Assembly (NCBI GenBank): GCA_023433065.1
Contig: JAEZET010000004.1
Coordinates: 248,001 to 312,000, forward strand
Direction of reading: 5' to 3'
Origin: Cyanobacteria bacterium OH_CBrB_359
Lineage (GTDB): Bacteria; Cyanobacteriota; Vampirovibrionia; Gastranaerophilales; Gastranaerophilaceae
Length of the DNA stretch: 64,000 nucleotides
Shown: positions 32,533 to 42,200 of the stretch, piece after piece
Position numbering within the stretch: the first letter of the stretch is position 1
Layout: the number at the start of each line of letters is the position of its first letter
Notes under the pieces: generated by a model
Told to the model about the DNA's origin: nothing
Seen by the model: only the letters and a program-made list of their open reading frames with translations
The model's database searches: none
Made by a program: the position numbers and the translations under genes

Positions 32533-34962
32533 ATGATACAGTCCATAGGAACTAATCAAAAAATTCAATATAAAAAAAGCGGCTTCGAAAAAAATAAAGC
32601 ATTGAAGCCCGGTTCTCATAATGTATCATTTGGCAGTGCATTAACAGTCGCTCAGAGAGCTGATTTAAGCAGTTTGACCAGAAAGATGTATGACGTTCTC
32701 GGGATGAAAGAAAACTTTATGGTAATACATTCTCCTTCTTTCGCTCCCCAATTTTGTGATGAAATAAAACGTTTTATAGATACGGGCGTTGGGACTTCGT
32801 GCGGTGTCGCTTTCAAAAAATTTGTAAAATTCTGCTCGGATCTTTTCGGAACTACAGGTATTCAGTTTGGGCCCGAAACAAGTATCACAAGTTCAATACA
32901 CTCTCCGTACAGCTATGGTGCATTCAATTTGTCAGAACATATTATTGACCCTATAACCCTGTTTAGAAAAGGATTGATTTCAAAAGAAACATTAGAATCT
33001 CTTCCTAAAGTTGCTGAAAAAACGGGTGAAAAAGCTTTAAAAGCAGATTATGAAGGTTTTTTTGGCAGAATGCCAAAAGTTTTGGATGAAGCATATTCAA
33101 AATTTAAATCTTTAGATACTGAAGATGTTTTACGTAAAGAATTTCAAGATTTTAAAAATCTTCCCGAGGTAAAACCTTGGCTCGAAAAAAACGCTTTATT
33201 CCAAGTTATAGCTGATGAACACAAGTCCAGTATAATATTCGACTGGCCTGATTTAGATAAAAAATTAAATTTGTACAGAGAAGATCCTGCCTTGGGCAAA
33301 ACAAATGAGGCAGCAGAAAGAGTTGCAGGATTAAAAACAAAATATGAACAAAAACTTGAGCAATTTGAATTCTACCAGTTTTTGGCACACAAACAAAAAC
33401 TAGGTGCAAAAGTAGAAGCACAAGAAATTGGGCAACACTTATCCGGTGACATAAAGGTAGGAAACGGAAATGAAGATTTGTGGGCTTTCCCTAAAGCATT
33501 TATTGCAGACCTTGATAAAAATACCTGTTCGACATTAGGATGTGACCCTGAAAATGACTGGGGATTTTATGCTTTGAATCCTGTTGCTCAAGAGGCTAAA
33601 AAATTCTTAGGATTAAAAATCGACCAGACGCTTTTATATCATGATGCACTCAGATTTGATGCTATATTTGGTTATGTAGAACCATATCTGACAGATAGAC
33701 AATATATTCCGCATAAAAGCTTTACATCAGTAACTCCTAAAAAAGTATTTCAGGGAGATTCTTTAATTGCTGTAATAAAAGACAGAGTTGATAAACATAA
33801 TATTGATTTAAGTCTTGTTGGCGGGGAAAATCTGGGCTTTGAATATGATATTGCCAGAACAAAAACTATACTAAGCAAATATCAAATACCTGAACTTCAT
33901 AATTTTAATCCAATAGTTGCAGAGGTTGAGTCAGGCAGATATGATGCCGGATATGGTTCGTTAGGATACGGCTATAACGGTGGTTACGGACATGTCGGTA
34001 AAGGATATGGCGGTAGTTCTTACGGAAAAGGCTATGGCTATAATGGTGGCTATGGTTATGGCGGCAGTTCTTATGGAAAAGGCTATGGATATGGAAAAGG
34101 CTATGGATATGGAGGAGGCGGATACGGTTCTTACGGCGGTGACGGTTGGCAGCCATTCAGTCCTAAAGTCAAAAAAGTCATAAAAGAACGCATTCCAGGT
34201 GAAGTCTTAAATAGTTATAAGAAAAAATGGTTTGCATCAACAAGCCATGATACAGCTACATTACGTCAAATATCAGGCGGCGACAGAGATATCGAAAGAC
34301 AGATTCTTGCTTATGATTTTATGGGTCCTGAAGGATTTACCGGCGCAGAAGGCTGGAGAAGATTATTCTTATTTACTGATCCGTTTGGCATAGAAGCAAG
34401 ATATAATACCCCGGGTAATAACGATATAAGCTGGTTTACAAGGCTTCCTGAAAATTATGAAGAATTTTTCTATAAAAATTTGGCTAATGAAAATAAAGGC
34501 TATAATTTACCGGAGATACTTTTGGATGCTGCTAAAGAAAAAGGAATTGTTAAAGGTCATGAATCATATGATGAAAAACTATTTAGTTCCTTGGAAAAAT
34601 ATAAAACAATTTTATATGATAAAACAGGACCATTCACTACCGAAGAAGCTGAAATACTTGCAAAAGATGAATATAATTTGTCAGCAAGGAAATTGGCTGC
34701 AAGAAAGGCTATTAGAGAAAAGAGACTTAATTCTTCCGATTCTTCAGACAAATTTTTAAACAAGAAAAATATAACGATTGGAGCTTTAGTACTGAGTTCT
34801 ATATCTGCTGTGGTTGGATTCTTATTTGCACACAAAAAGTCAAATATTTTAGCATCTTCTACCCTTCAGTCTAAAGTCCAGCAAACCCCTTATCAATATT
34901 ATGCTTTTAACAAAGATGTAGTGTTGAATAATAAACCTGTTTTCACAAGATTCGAGCAATAA
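32533..34962 (+). CDS. GH77 4-alpha-glucanotransferase-like protein with Gly/Tyr-rich insert and membrane anchor
   Basis: The 809-residue protein has the GH77 catalytic residues: LRFDAIFG with nucleophile Asp376, GGENLGF with the acid Glu432, and TSHDT with Asp573. Between the last two, residues about 473-538 are an almost pure Gly/Tyr/Lys tract (repeats of GYG, GKGYGYG, GGYG). Near the C-terminus there is one membrane segment (about 755-772, ITIGALVLSSISAVVG) after a Lys/Arg-rich helix. The N-terminus has the VSFGSA motif. GH77 enzymes move maltodextrin chains, and this one follows a debranching enzyme, so it should act in glycogen breakdown. Both additions are unusual for the family. A canonical soluble GH77 enzyme is encoded at 59,938, so this copy may have a specialised or surface role. 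Confidence 0.8.
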   Translation: MIQSIGTNQKIQYKKSGFEKNKALKPGSHNVSFGSALTVAQRADLSSLTRKMYDVLGMKENFMVIHSPSFAPQFCDEIKRFIDTGVGTSCGVAFKKFVKFCSDLFGTTGIQFGPETSITSSIHSPYSYGAFNLSEHIIDPITLFRKGLISKETLESLPKVAEKTGEKALKADYEGFFGRMPKVLDEAYSKFKSLDTEDVLRKEFQDFKNLPEVKPWLEKNALFQVIADEHKSSIIFDWPDLDKKLNLYREDPALGKTNEAAERVAGLKTKYEQKLEQFEFYQFLAHKQKLGAKVEAQEIGQHLSGDIKVGNGNEDLWAFPKAFIADLDKNTCSTLGCDPENDWGFYALNPVAQEAKKFLGLKIDQTLLYHDALRFDAIFGYVEPYLTDRQYIPHKSFTSVTPKKVFQGDSLIAVIKDRVDKHNIDLSLVGGENLGFEYDIARTKTILSKYQIPELHNFNPIVAEVESGRYDAGYGSLGYGYNGGYGHVGKGYGGSSYGKGYGYNGGYGYGGSSYGKGYGYGKGYGYGGGGYGSYGGDGWQPFSPKVKKVIKERIPGEVLNSYKKKWFASTSHDTATLRQISGGDRDIERQILAYDFMGPEGFTGAEGWRRLFLFTDPFGIEARYNTPGNNDISWFTRLPENYEEFFYKNLANENKGYNLPEILLDAAKEKGIVKGHESYDEKLFSSLEKYKTILYDKTGPFTTEEAEILAKDEYNLSARKLAARKAIREKRLNSSDSSDKFLNKKNITIGALVLSSISAVVGFLFAHKKSNILASSTLQSKVQQTPYQYYAFNKDVVLNNKPVFTRFEQ

Positions 34963-35102
34963 TTTTTATAAGCTTTAAATATATTTATAAACTTACCCTT
35001 GATAAAAAGGGCGGGTGATTATTAATAGTTATATTGTAATTTAGTTGTCTGTGGTTGTTTAAAATGCTAAACTCGGTGATATAAATAATGAGGATTTGAT
35101 TT

Positions 35103-36083
35103 GTGAACAAAAAATTTAAAATAATCTTGGTAAATATTGTTCTGATTGTGATTGCGCTTTCTCTTTCTTATGTAATTTTTAACTATGTAAAATATAGAGC
35201 CATAAATCATAGGATGGCAGCTTCTGATTATTTTGAGGCTTGCGATAAAACGGAGACAGATGAACTTAAACCTTTTAAAATACTCCCCAATGCCAACTGT
35301 AAAGGGTACGAAAAAAAACATAATATAATAACCCGAGTGATAAAAATCGGAATAGATTCATTGGGCTTCAGAAAAACACCTGATAACTATAACAAAAATA
35401 AACCCGCAATAGTTTTTTCCGGATGTTCTTTTGTTTTTGGTTACAGGCTCGAGGACAAAGAAACTTTACCCTGGAGAATCTCAGAATTGACAAACAGAAA
35501 AGTCTATAACACTGCCTATAACGGGAATGGTCCTCAGCATTTGCTTTTAGACCTTCAATCAGATGACTTTTCTAAAAAAATAAACAATGCGGATACTTTC
35601 ATTTATCTTTTTATACAGGACCATATAAGAAGGTTAAAGTCTCCGACAAATATTAATGACCCTTTCTTTTATCCTACCTATAGCTTAGCTAAAGAAGGAA
35701 CTTTAATTAAAGATACTCCATCTGAAGAATATATAAAGGCTTCATCTGAACAGCGAATTAAATTAAAACAGCTTTCATATATTAAAAATACAGGGCACGA
35801 ACTCAAAAATAAAGAACTCAGAGAGCTTCTCCTTGCTGTAATGAAAGAAACAGAAAGGGAAATAAAAAAATATAATCCGAATGCGAGATTTATAATCTTG
35901 GAAATATATGATAATGCTGACGTAGACAAGTTCTTTAGGGATAACGGTTTTGAGCTTGTTACTTTCCATGATTTAACGGGTGAATATCTGGATACTGAAA
36001 AATATGTGACACTGCATGACCATCCGAACCATAAGCTTTGGGAATATCTTACTCCAAAATTGGTGCAAAAATTAAAATTATAA
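35103..36083 (+). CDS. SGNH-like protein with membrane anchor, paralogue of the gene at 14,619
   Basis: The GTG start follows GAGGA by eight bases. The 326-residue protein has an N-terminal membrane segment (about 5-27, FKIILVNIVLIVIALSLSY). FSGCSFVFGYRL with Ser109 is the first SGNH block, and HDHPNHKLW near the C-terminus contains the Asp-x-x-His type end of the triad. It is the same family as the proteins at 14,619 and the decayed copy at 17,193. An extracytoplasmic esterase or acyltransferase of a glycan is likely; its substrate is unknown. Confidence 0.62.
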   Translation: MNKKFKIILVNIVLIVIALSLSYVIFNYVKYRAINHRMAASDYFEACDKTETDELKPFKILPNANCKGYEKKHNIITRVIKIGIDSLGFRKTPDNYNKNKPAIVFSGCSFVFGYRLEDKETLPWRISELTNRKVYNTAYNGNGPQHLLLDLQSDDFSKKINNADTFIYLFIQDHIRRLKSPTNINDPFFYPTYSLAKEGTLIKDTPSEEYIKASSEQRIKLKQLSYIKNTGHELKNKELRELLLAVMKETEREIKKYNPNARFIILEIYDNADVDKFFRDNGFELVTFHDLTGEYLDTEKYVTLHDHPNHKLWEYLTPKLVQKLKL

Positions 36084-36091
36084 TCTGATGG

Positions 36092-37648
36092 TTATTCCCA
36101 TTCAATTGTTGCAGGCGGTTTTGACGAGATGTCATAACAAACTCTGTTAATGCCTTTGACCTCGTTGATTATCCTTGTCGAAATCCTGCCTAATACTTCA
36201 TAAGGCAGATGCGCCCAGTCTGCAGTCATGGCATCTTTACTTTCAACTGCTCTTATGGCGCAAACGTTTTCGTATGTCCTTTCATCGCCCATAACGCCTA
36301 CTGATTTTACCGGAAGTAAAACGGCAAATGACTGCCAAAGTTTTTTATAAAGTCCAGCGGCTTTAATTTCTTCACCTACTATTTCATCTGCATTTTTAAG
36401 AATATCGAGTCTCTCTTCAGTTACATCTCCGATTATTCTTATTGCAAGCCCGGGACCGGGGAAGGGCTGTCTGTTGATAATTTCTTCAGGTACATTGAGC
36501 TCCCTTCCGATTTCTCTCACTTCATCCTTAAAGAGCTCCCTAAAGGGTTCTAGAAGCTCAAGATGCATTTTTTCTGGCAATCCTCCTACGTTATGATGGC
36601 TTTTTATTACATCAGAAGGACCTTTAAAAGAGACACTTTCAATTACATCAGGGTATAAAGTTCCTTGGGCAAGGAATTTTACGTTTTTGATTTTTTGTGC
36701 TTCTTCATTAAAAACTTCTATAAATTCATATCCGATAATTTTTCTTTTCTTTTCAGGATCTTCAACTCCTTTGAGCTTATCGAGGAATCTTTTTGAAGCA
36801 TCTACATAAATTAAATCTATATTAAAATTATTTTTGAAAATATCTATAACTTTTTGTTCTTCGTTTTTGCGAAGGACACCGTTATTGACGAAAATGCATT
36901 TCAATTGGTGTGATATTGCTTTATTTATCAAGACTGCAGCAACAGAAGAATCTACACCGCCCGAGAGTCCTAAAATTACATTGCTGTCACCGACTTTTTC
37001 TTTTATCAATTTAAGCTGCGTTTTAATGAAAGATTCCATATTCCAGTTAGGTTCGCATTTGCATATTTTGAACAGGAAGTTCCTTAAAATTTCCACTCCG
37101 CCTTGAGTATGCACAACTTCAGGGTGAAATTGCACCGCATATAGATTTTTTTCGTAATTTGCAGCAGCGCAGTAAGGAGTATTTTTGGTTTTTGCGAGGA
37201 TTTCAAAGCCTGACGGCAATTTGTCTATTTTATCGCCATGACTCATCCAGACTGTTTTTGGGATTGAAGTTTCAAACCCTTCAAACAGGCTTTTATTTTC
37301 AATAATTTCAATTTCTGTTCTTCCGTACTCTCTTTTTGGGGATGATAGAACTTTTCCGCCTAAAAGATATGAAATCAGCTGCATTCCATAGCAAATTCCT
37401 AAAACAGGTATACCGAGTTCCAGTATTTCTTTATCAATCAAAGGTGCTTTTTCATCATATACACTTGAAGGACCGCCTGAGAGTATAAGACCTTTAGCAT
37501 TAAATGCTTTAATTTCTTCAACGGGGTGGTTAAACGGATGAATTTCACAGTAAACCTTTTGCTCTCTGATTTTTCTTGCTATAAGCTGAGTGTACTGCGA
37601 ACCAAAATCAAGAATCATTATTTTATCCGCCGTATCAAAATTTTTCAT
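36092..37648 (-). CDS. guaA: GMP synthase (glutamine-hydrolysing)
   Basis: The ATG at 37,648 follows GAGG by six bases; an upstream TTG overlaps that site. The 518-residue protein begins with DKIMILDFGSQYTQ. It has the class I amidotransferase (GGPSS, LGICYGMQL with the catalytic Cys, FHPEVVHT) and the ATP-pyrophosphatase domain with LSGGVDSSVAA, followed by the dimerisation domain ending GWE-like TIEWE. It converts XMP to GMP. The gene starts 12 bp after guaB, forming the usual guaBA operon for guanine nucleotide synthesis. Confidence 0.97.
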   Translation of the reverse strand: MKNFDTADKIMILDFGSQYTQLIARKIREQKVYCEIHPFNHPVEEIKAFNAKGLILSGGPSSVYDEKAPLIDKEILELGIPVLGICYGMQLISYLLGGKVLSSPKREYGRTEIEIIENKSLFEGFETSIPKTVWMSHGDKIDKLPSGFEILAKTKNTPYCAAANYEKNLYAVQFHPEVVHTQGGVEILRNFLFKICKCEPNWNMESFIKTQLKLIKEKVGDSNVILGLSGGVDSSVAAVLINKAISHQLKCIFVNNGVLRKNEEQKVIDIFKNNFNIDLIYVDASKRFLDKLKGVEDPEKKRKIIGYEFIEVFNEEAQKIKNVKFLAQGTLYPDVIESVSFKGPSDVIKSHHNVGGLPEKMHLELLEPFRELFKDEVREIGRELNVPEEIINRQPFPGPGLAIRIIGDVTEERLDILKNADEIVGEEIKAAGLYKKLWQSFAVLLPVKSVGVMGDERTYENVCAIRAVESKDAMTADWAHLPYEVLGRISTRIINEVKGINRVCYDISSKPPATIEWE

Positions 37649-37660
37649 ATTAAACCTCAA

Positions 37661-39118
37661 TTATAATCTGTAATTTGGTGATTCTTTGGTAATAATTACA
37701 TCGTGCACATGGCTTTCTTTCAAGCCTGATGATGAAATTTTCACAAATTTAGCTTTTCTTATAAGTTCACTTAAATCTTTAGCGCCTACATAGCCCATTC
37801 CTGATTTAATCCCGCCGACAAGCTGGTATATAGTGGATTGTACATTACCTCTGTAGGGAACTTTACCTTCAATTCCTTCAGGTACAAACTTTTGCTCTGA
37901 AACAACATCACTCTGGAAGTACCTGTCTTTACTGCCGTCTTTCATGGCACCTATAGAACCCATTCCTCTATACATTTTGTAAGTTCTGCCCTGATACAAA
38001 ATTGTTTCTCCCGGGCTTTCCTCTGTTCCTGCAAGAAGACCTCCCAACATAACGGTATCAGCTCCTGTTGCAAGAGCTTTGACTATATCGCCTGAATATT
38101 TTATTCCGCCATCTGCTATAACAGGTATGCCGAATTCTTTTGCCGCCTTGCAGGCATTGTGGATTGCTGTTATTTGTGGAACTCCTATTCCTGCGACAAT
38201 TCTTGTTGTACAAATTGACCCAGGACCTATCCCTACTTTGACTGCATCAACACCTGCTTTTATAAGAGCTTTTGCTCCTTCTGCCGTTGCAATATTTCCT
38301 GAAATCAGCTGAAGTTTAGGGTAGCTTAATTTAATATCTTTAATCGCATCAAGGACATTTTTCGAATGCCCATGAGCTGTATCGATTATAACCACGTCTA
38401 CATTTGCTTTAATAAGAGCCTCAAGACGAAGATATCTGTCATCAGAAACTCCTATTGCAGCTCCTACTCTCAATCTCCCTTTGGAGTCTTTGCTGGAGTT
38501 TGGGAATTTAATGGCTTTTTCAATATCTTTAATTGTTATAAGACCCTTTAAATTGAAATCATCGTCTATTATGGGTAATTTTTCTATTCTGTTTTTATGC
38601 AAAAGTTCTTTAGCTTTTTCAAGACTTGTACCTTCTTTAGCTGTGATAAGATTTTCTTTTGTCATTAGATCTTCAACTTTTTGACTTAAGTTATTTTCAA
38701 AACGAAGGTCTCTGTTAGTTAAAATCCCCAGCAATTTGCCGCCTTCAGTGACAGGCAGCCCTGAAATATGGTATCTGTTCATAATGTCCAGTGCTTCAGA
38801 GATATTTTGAAAAGGAGAAAGGGTTATAGGATGAGATATCATACCGCTTTCTGATTTTTTAACGATTTCGACTTCTCTTGCCTGCTGTTCAATGGGGAGG
38901 TTTTTATGAATTATACCGATTCCGCCTTCTCTTGCCATACTTATTGCCATAGCTGATTCTGTGACGGTATCCATAGCGGCGCTTATTAAAGGTATATTAA
39001 GTTTGATTGTATTCGTCAGATTTGTCGAAAGATCAACGTCTTTGGGCAAAACGCAAGACTCCTGCGGAACGAGTAATACATCATCAAAAGTTAGTGCTTC
39101 TTCAATTCTCAGCATCAT
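37661..39118 (-). CDS. guaB: IMP dehydrogenase
   Basis: The ATG at 39,118 is preceded by AGGAG with six bases between, giving 485 residues, the normal length. The protein starts MMLRIEEALTFDDVLLVP. It has two CBS domains (about 95-205, with SGLPVTEGGKLLGIL and EKLPIIDDDFNLKG), the IMP loop GPGSICTTR with the catalytic Cys, and the mobile flap YRGMGSIGAMKDGS. It oxidises IMP to XMP, the first step of GMP synthesis, and the CBS pair normally senses adenine nucleotides. A promoter is at 39,184-39,211. It is the first gene of the guaBA operon. Confidence 0.97.
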   Translation of the reverse strand: MMLRIEEALTFDDVLLVPQESCVLPKDVDLSTNLTNTIKLNIPLISAAMDTVTESAMAISMAREGGIGIIHKNLPIEQQAREVEIVKKSESGMISHPITLSPFQNISEALDIMNRYHISGLPVTEGGKLLGILTNRDLRFENNLSQKVEDLMTKENLITAKEGTSLEKAKELLHKNRIEKLPIIDDDFNLKGLITIKDIEKAIKFPNSSKDSKGRLRVGAAIGVSDDRYLRLEALIKANVDVVIIDTAHGHSKNVLDAIKDIKLSYPKLQLISGNIATAEGAKALIKAGVDAVKVGIGPGSICTTRIVAGIGVPQITAIHNACKAAKEFGIPVIADGGIKYSGDIVKALATGADTVMLGGLLAGTEESPGETILYQGRTYKMYRGMGSIGAMKDGSKDRYFQSDVVSEQKFVPEGIEGKVPYRGNVQSTIYQLVGGIKSGMGYVGAKDLSELIRKAKFVKISSSGLKESHVHDVIITKESPNYRL

Positions 39119-39183
39119 CTTTTTCTCCTTAATCCATAAATTAGAGGTCTTGACTAGCTTGTATTTTAAAATTATTAAATAAA

Positions 39184-39211
39184 ATGATAACAAAAGCGAA
39201 AATATATGCAA
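39184..39211 (-). promoter_or_regulatory. Promoter of the guaBA operon
   Basis: On the minus strand TTGCAT (complement of 39,206-39,211) and TATCAT (complement of 39,184-39,189) are separated by 16 bp, about 65 bp before the guaB start. Confidence 0.5.
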
Positions 39212-39262
39212 GTATTTTCACAATTAAACTTAAATAACTTAACTTTTATTGGTTTTAAGAAA

Positions 39263-42200
39263 TTATAAAGCCCATTTTAGACCAAATTGTAAGGAAACGC
39301 CGTTTCTTCCGCCGTTTCTTACCATAGATTGGGCGTATCCTGTGAGTTTTTCTCCCCAGCGTTTTTGGACTCCCAGGCCGTATTCAACGTAGGGTTTTAC
39401 TGATACTGCCGGCAGATAAGTGTCATTAGCCTTAAAATTACCTCCGCCTGTTATATTCCAGACCATATTAACTCCTAAATAAGGCTGATAACCGCTTTTA
39501 AAATTAGAGATAAATTTTAAACCCGGATTAATCTGAAAGACACTTAAAGGATTTGATGTAAACTGAGTCGAATTTGAATTTTTATAGTCAAAAGTTTTTA
39601 TAAATGAATATGCAAGCATAATGCTCGGCTGAATTATAAATTTTGATTCGAGAAATTCCAGATTATAACCTGTTTTAGAAGCAAGACCTGCAGTCATTGT
39701 CGTGAATTCGGAGCGTGCATGGCTTGATGAAGAATCAGCAGCAGATGCGCTTACATTTGCAGTAAGAGAAGTAAAGAAGTTATCTTTATAGAATGATTGT
39801 GTGAGTCCTATTAAACCGCCGTTTTGATATACGCTGACATCATCATATTTTTGATGCACTCCGTTATAGCCGGCATAAGCGCCGATTACTTTTTGGAAGC
39901 CGAATTTCTTTTCTTCAAGAGGCAAATCAAACCCTACAAAGCTTCCGTAAGAAATATTTGAGACGGATGGTCCATTTTTAAGTTCTACATTCTCAAATGT
40001 TGTATATGGTCTGAACCACACGCCTGCTACCTGTTCTGAATATATCGGCTCATATCCTTTAACTTCATTGATTGCAACCCTGTCTTTCATTCTGTATGCC
40101 AGTCTTTGAATATAAGGTTGCATCATAAACGTATCTGAGTTAGTGAATGCCTGTTCGTAAGAATTAAGAACGTTAGAGTATGTTCCGACTGTTGAAGTTA
40201 CCGGTGAAGAAAGCACAACAGGGTTGATGCTTGTTTTGGTAAGGATTATGCTTCTGTTATCTCCTGCGGATGAGATATTATATTTGTAGATAGGTCCTAA
40301 ATATTGAGTGGTTGTATCTGCAATTATATTTAATCCTTCTGTTTTTGAGATTTCTATCGGATTTGAGGCGGTAGCTGTTAAGTCGCTCAATATATTGAAT
40401 CTGTTGATTGTTAAGTTGCCTGAGGCTCCATTTGATTTTATTGTATCTGCTTTTTGAGTTAAGCCGTCAATATCTACATTCAAGTAAGCTTTTGAATTAA
40501 TAAGATTTAAATTAGAGATATTTAAGTTGTCTATTGTTGCATTTCTCATATCAAGAGTTGCATTTTGATAAATATTAAAGTTTGAAGTATTAAATTGCAT
40601 ATTATTTTTAGCTAACTGTAATGTTCCGTTAAATAAATTTAATTCGCCTTCATAGCCTGACATATCTGCATTAAAAGTAGTTGTACCTGTATAAGTAGAA
40701 GTGTCTGCTTTGTTTATATTGATTACGTTTCCTTCGCCTGAGGATTTGATTTTGTCATTGAATACAATTTTGGATGTTGCAGCTAAAGATTTAAGATTAA
40801 GTTCTGAGTGCCCGTCCAAAAATATTGCGTTACTTTCTGTTGAATTTTGCTTATTTCCGCTAAATTCAATTGTATTTGAAGCCGCTGCCGTAAGGTTAAT
40901 TTTGCTTATATCTGATGAAGTTCCTGAAGCATAGATTGCACCGCCTTGTCCTTGGGCAGTGTTGTTTTCAAATTTGCTGTTTCCGGAAATATTTAGCTGG
41001 GCACCATCTTTAAGATATATTGCCCCGCCTTTATTTGTGGATTTATTATTTTTAAATTGAATATTTGATGAATTGACAGTTGATTTTGAACCTATTATTG
41101 AAAGTGCTGAACCTTTGTCAGATAAGGCATTTCTTAGTGTAATATTTTGAATATCAAGATTTCTTTGAACATTATCTGAAGAGTCTATTTTAAACAGACT
41201 GTATAGGCTATTGCCCGAAATATTACCTGAATTACCGTAAACAGTCACTTTATTTGTTCTTCCTTCTGCATATTCAGCGTTGAGCGAAGGTAGATTTGAT
41301 GTAGCAGTGTAGGTCTCAGGTATGCCTTTTGAATCAAGAACCATAGAATATGTTCGGGTTCCGATATTTGAGAGTGACCTTGTAAGCCCGTCTCCGCCTA
41401 TAAAAGTTGAGGCAAAACGAATTTTATTTGAAGTTGAATTTTTTGATATATTGTAATAATAGTCATTTGTATAGTAGCTTTCTGTACCTGTGTAATTAAT
41501 TGTTATATTTGGAGATGTTATTTCAAACAAGCTGTCTGTTACGGCATTAGAAATAATATTAAATGAATCAATGTTTAAAACCGGTGTTCCTATAATGCTT
41601 GAGCTGATTATAGTATCAGCTGCGTGGTTTGTAAGGTCTATGTCCAATTTTGCTTTTGCCGCATTTCCTATAATATTAAGTGAGTTCAGATATATTGTAT
41701 CAATTGCCGTATTTTGAAGGTCTAAGGTTGAATTGTTCATCATTGCAAAGTTAATATAATCAGAAGCGTTTGGAGTATTCCCAAAGAATTTCCCTCCGTC
41801 TTTAAGTGCTAAAGTTCCGTTGTATAAATTAACCGAGTTATTATTGCCTTTAAAACCGCTGTAGTCTATATCTATGTCAAAATTGCCCGTTGTTACAATA
41901 GAATCAATCGGTTTGTTAATGTTTAGGGTGTTGTTGTCGCCAGATGTCAAAATTGCGGTAGGTAATACAAGTTTATTTGTTGAGCTGTTATTTATGTTAA
42001 CTATTGAATTTCCCGCCATATAGATTGAATTTTGTTCTGAGCCTGCAATATTATTCCCGAATACTGTATTTCTGGTTTTTGAAATTAACGTTAAAGTTGC
42101 AGGATTTGTTGAGTCGCCTTCAAGATAAACAGCGCCGCCCTGTCCTGATATTGAGGTATTATTATAAAATCCTCCGCCGTCAGGTACTGTAAGAGAACCG

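Noticed and set aside
33905..34183. Open frames on both strands across the Gly/Tyr tract (His/Arg-rich on minus, Met/Ala-rich on plus)
   Set aside because: They are other-frame readings of the repetitive GH77 insert; composition is set by the repeat and there is no ribosome site or motif.
34990..35020. Terminator after the GH77 gene (CCCTT...AAGGG)
   Set aside because: Short stem with no T-run; too weak to call.
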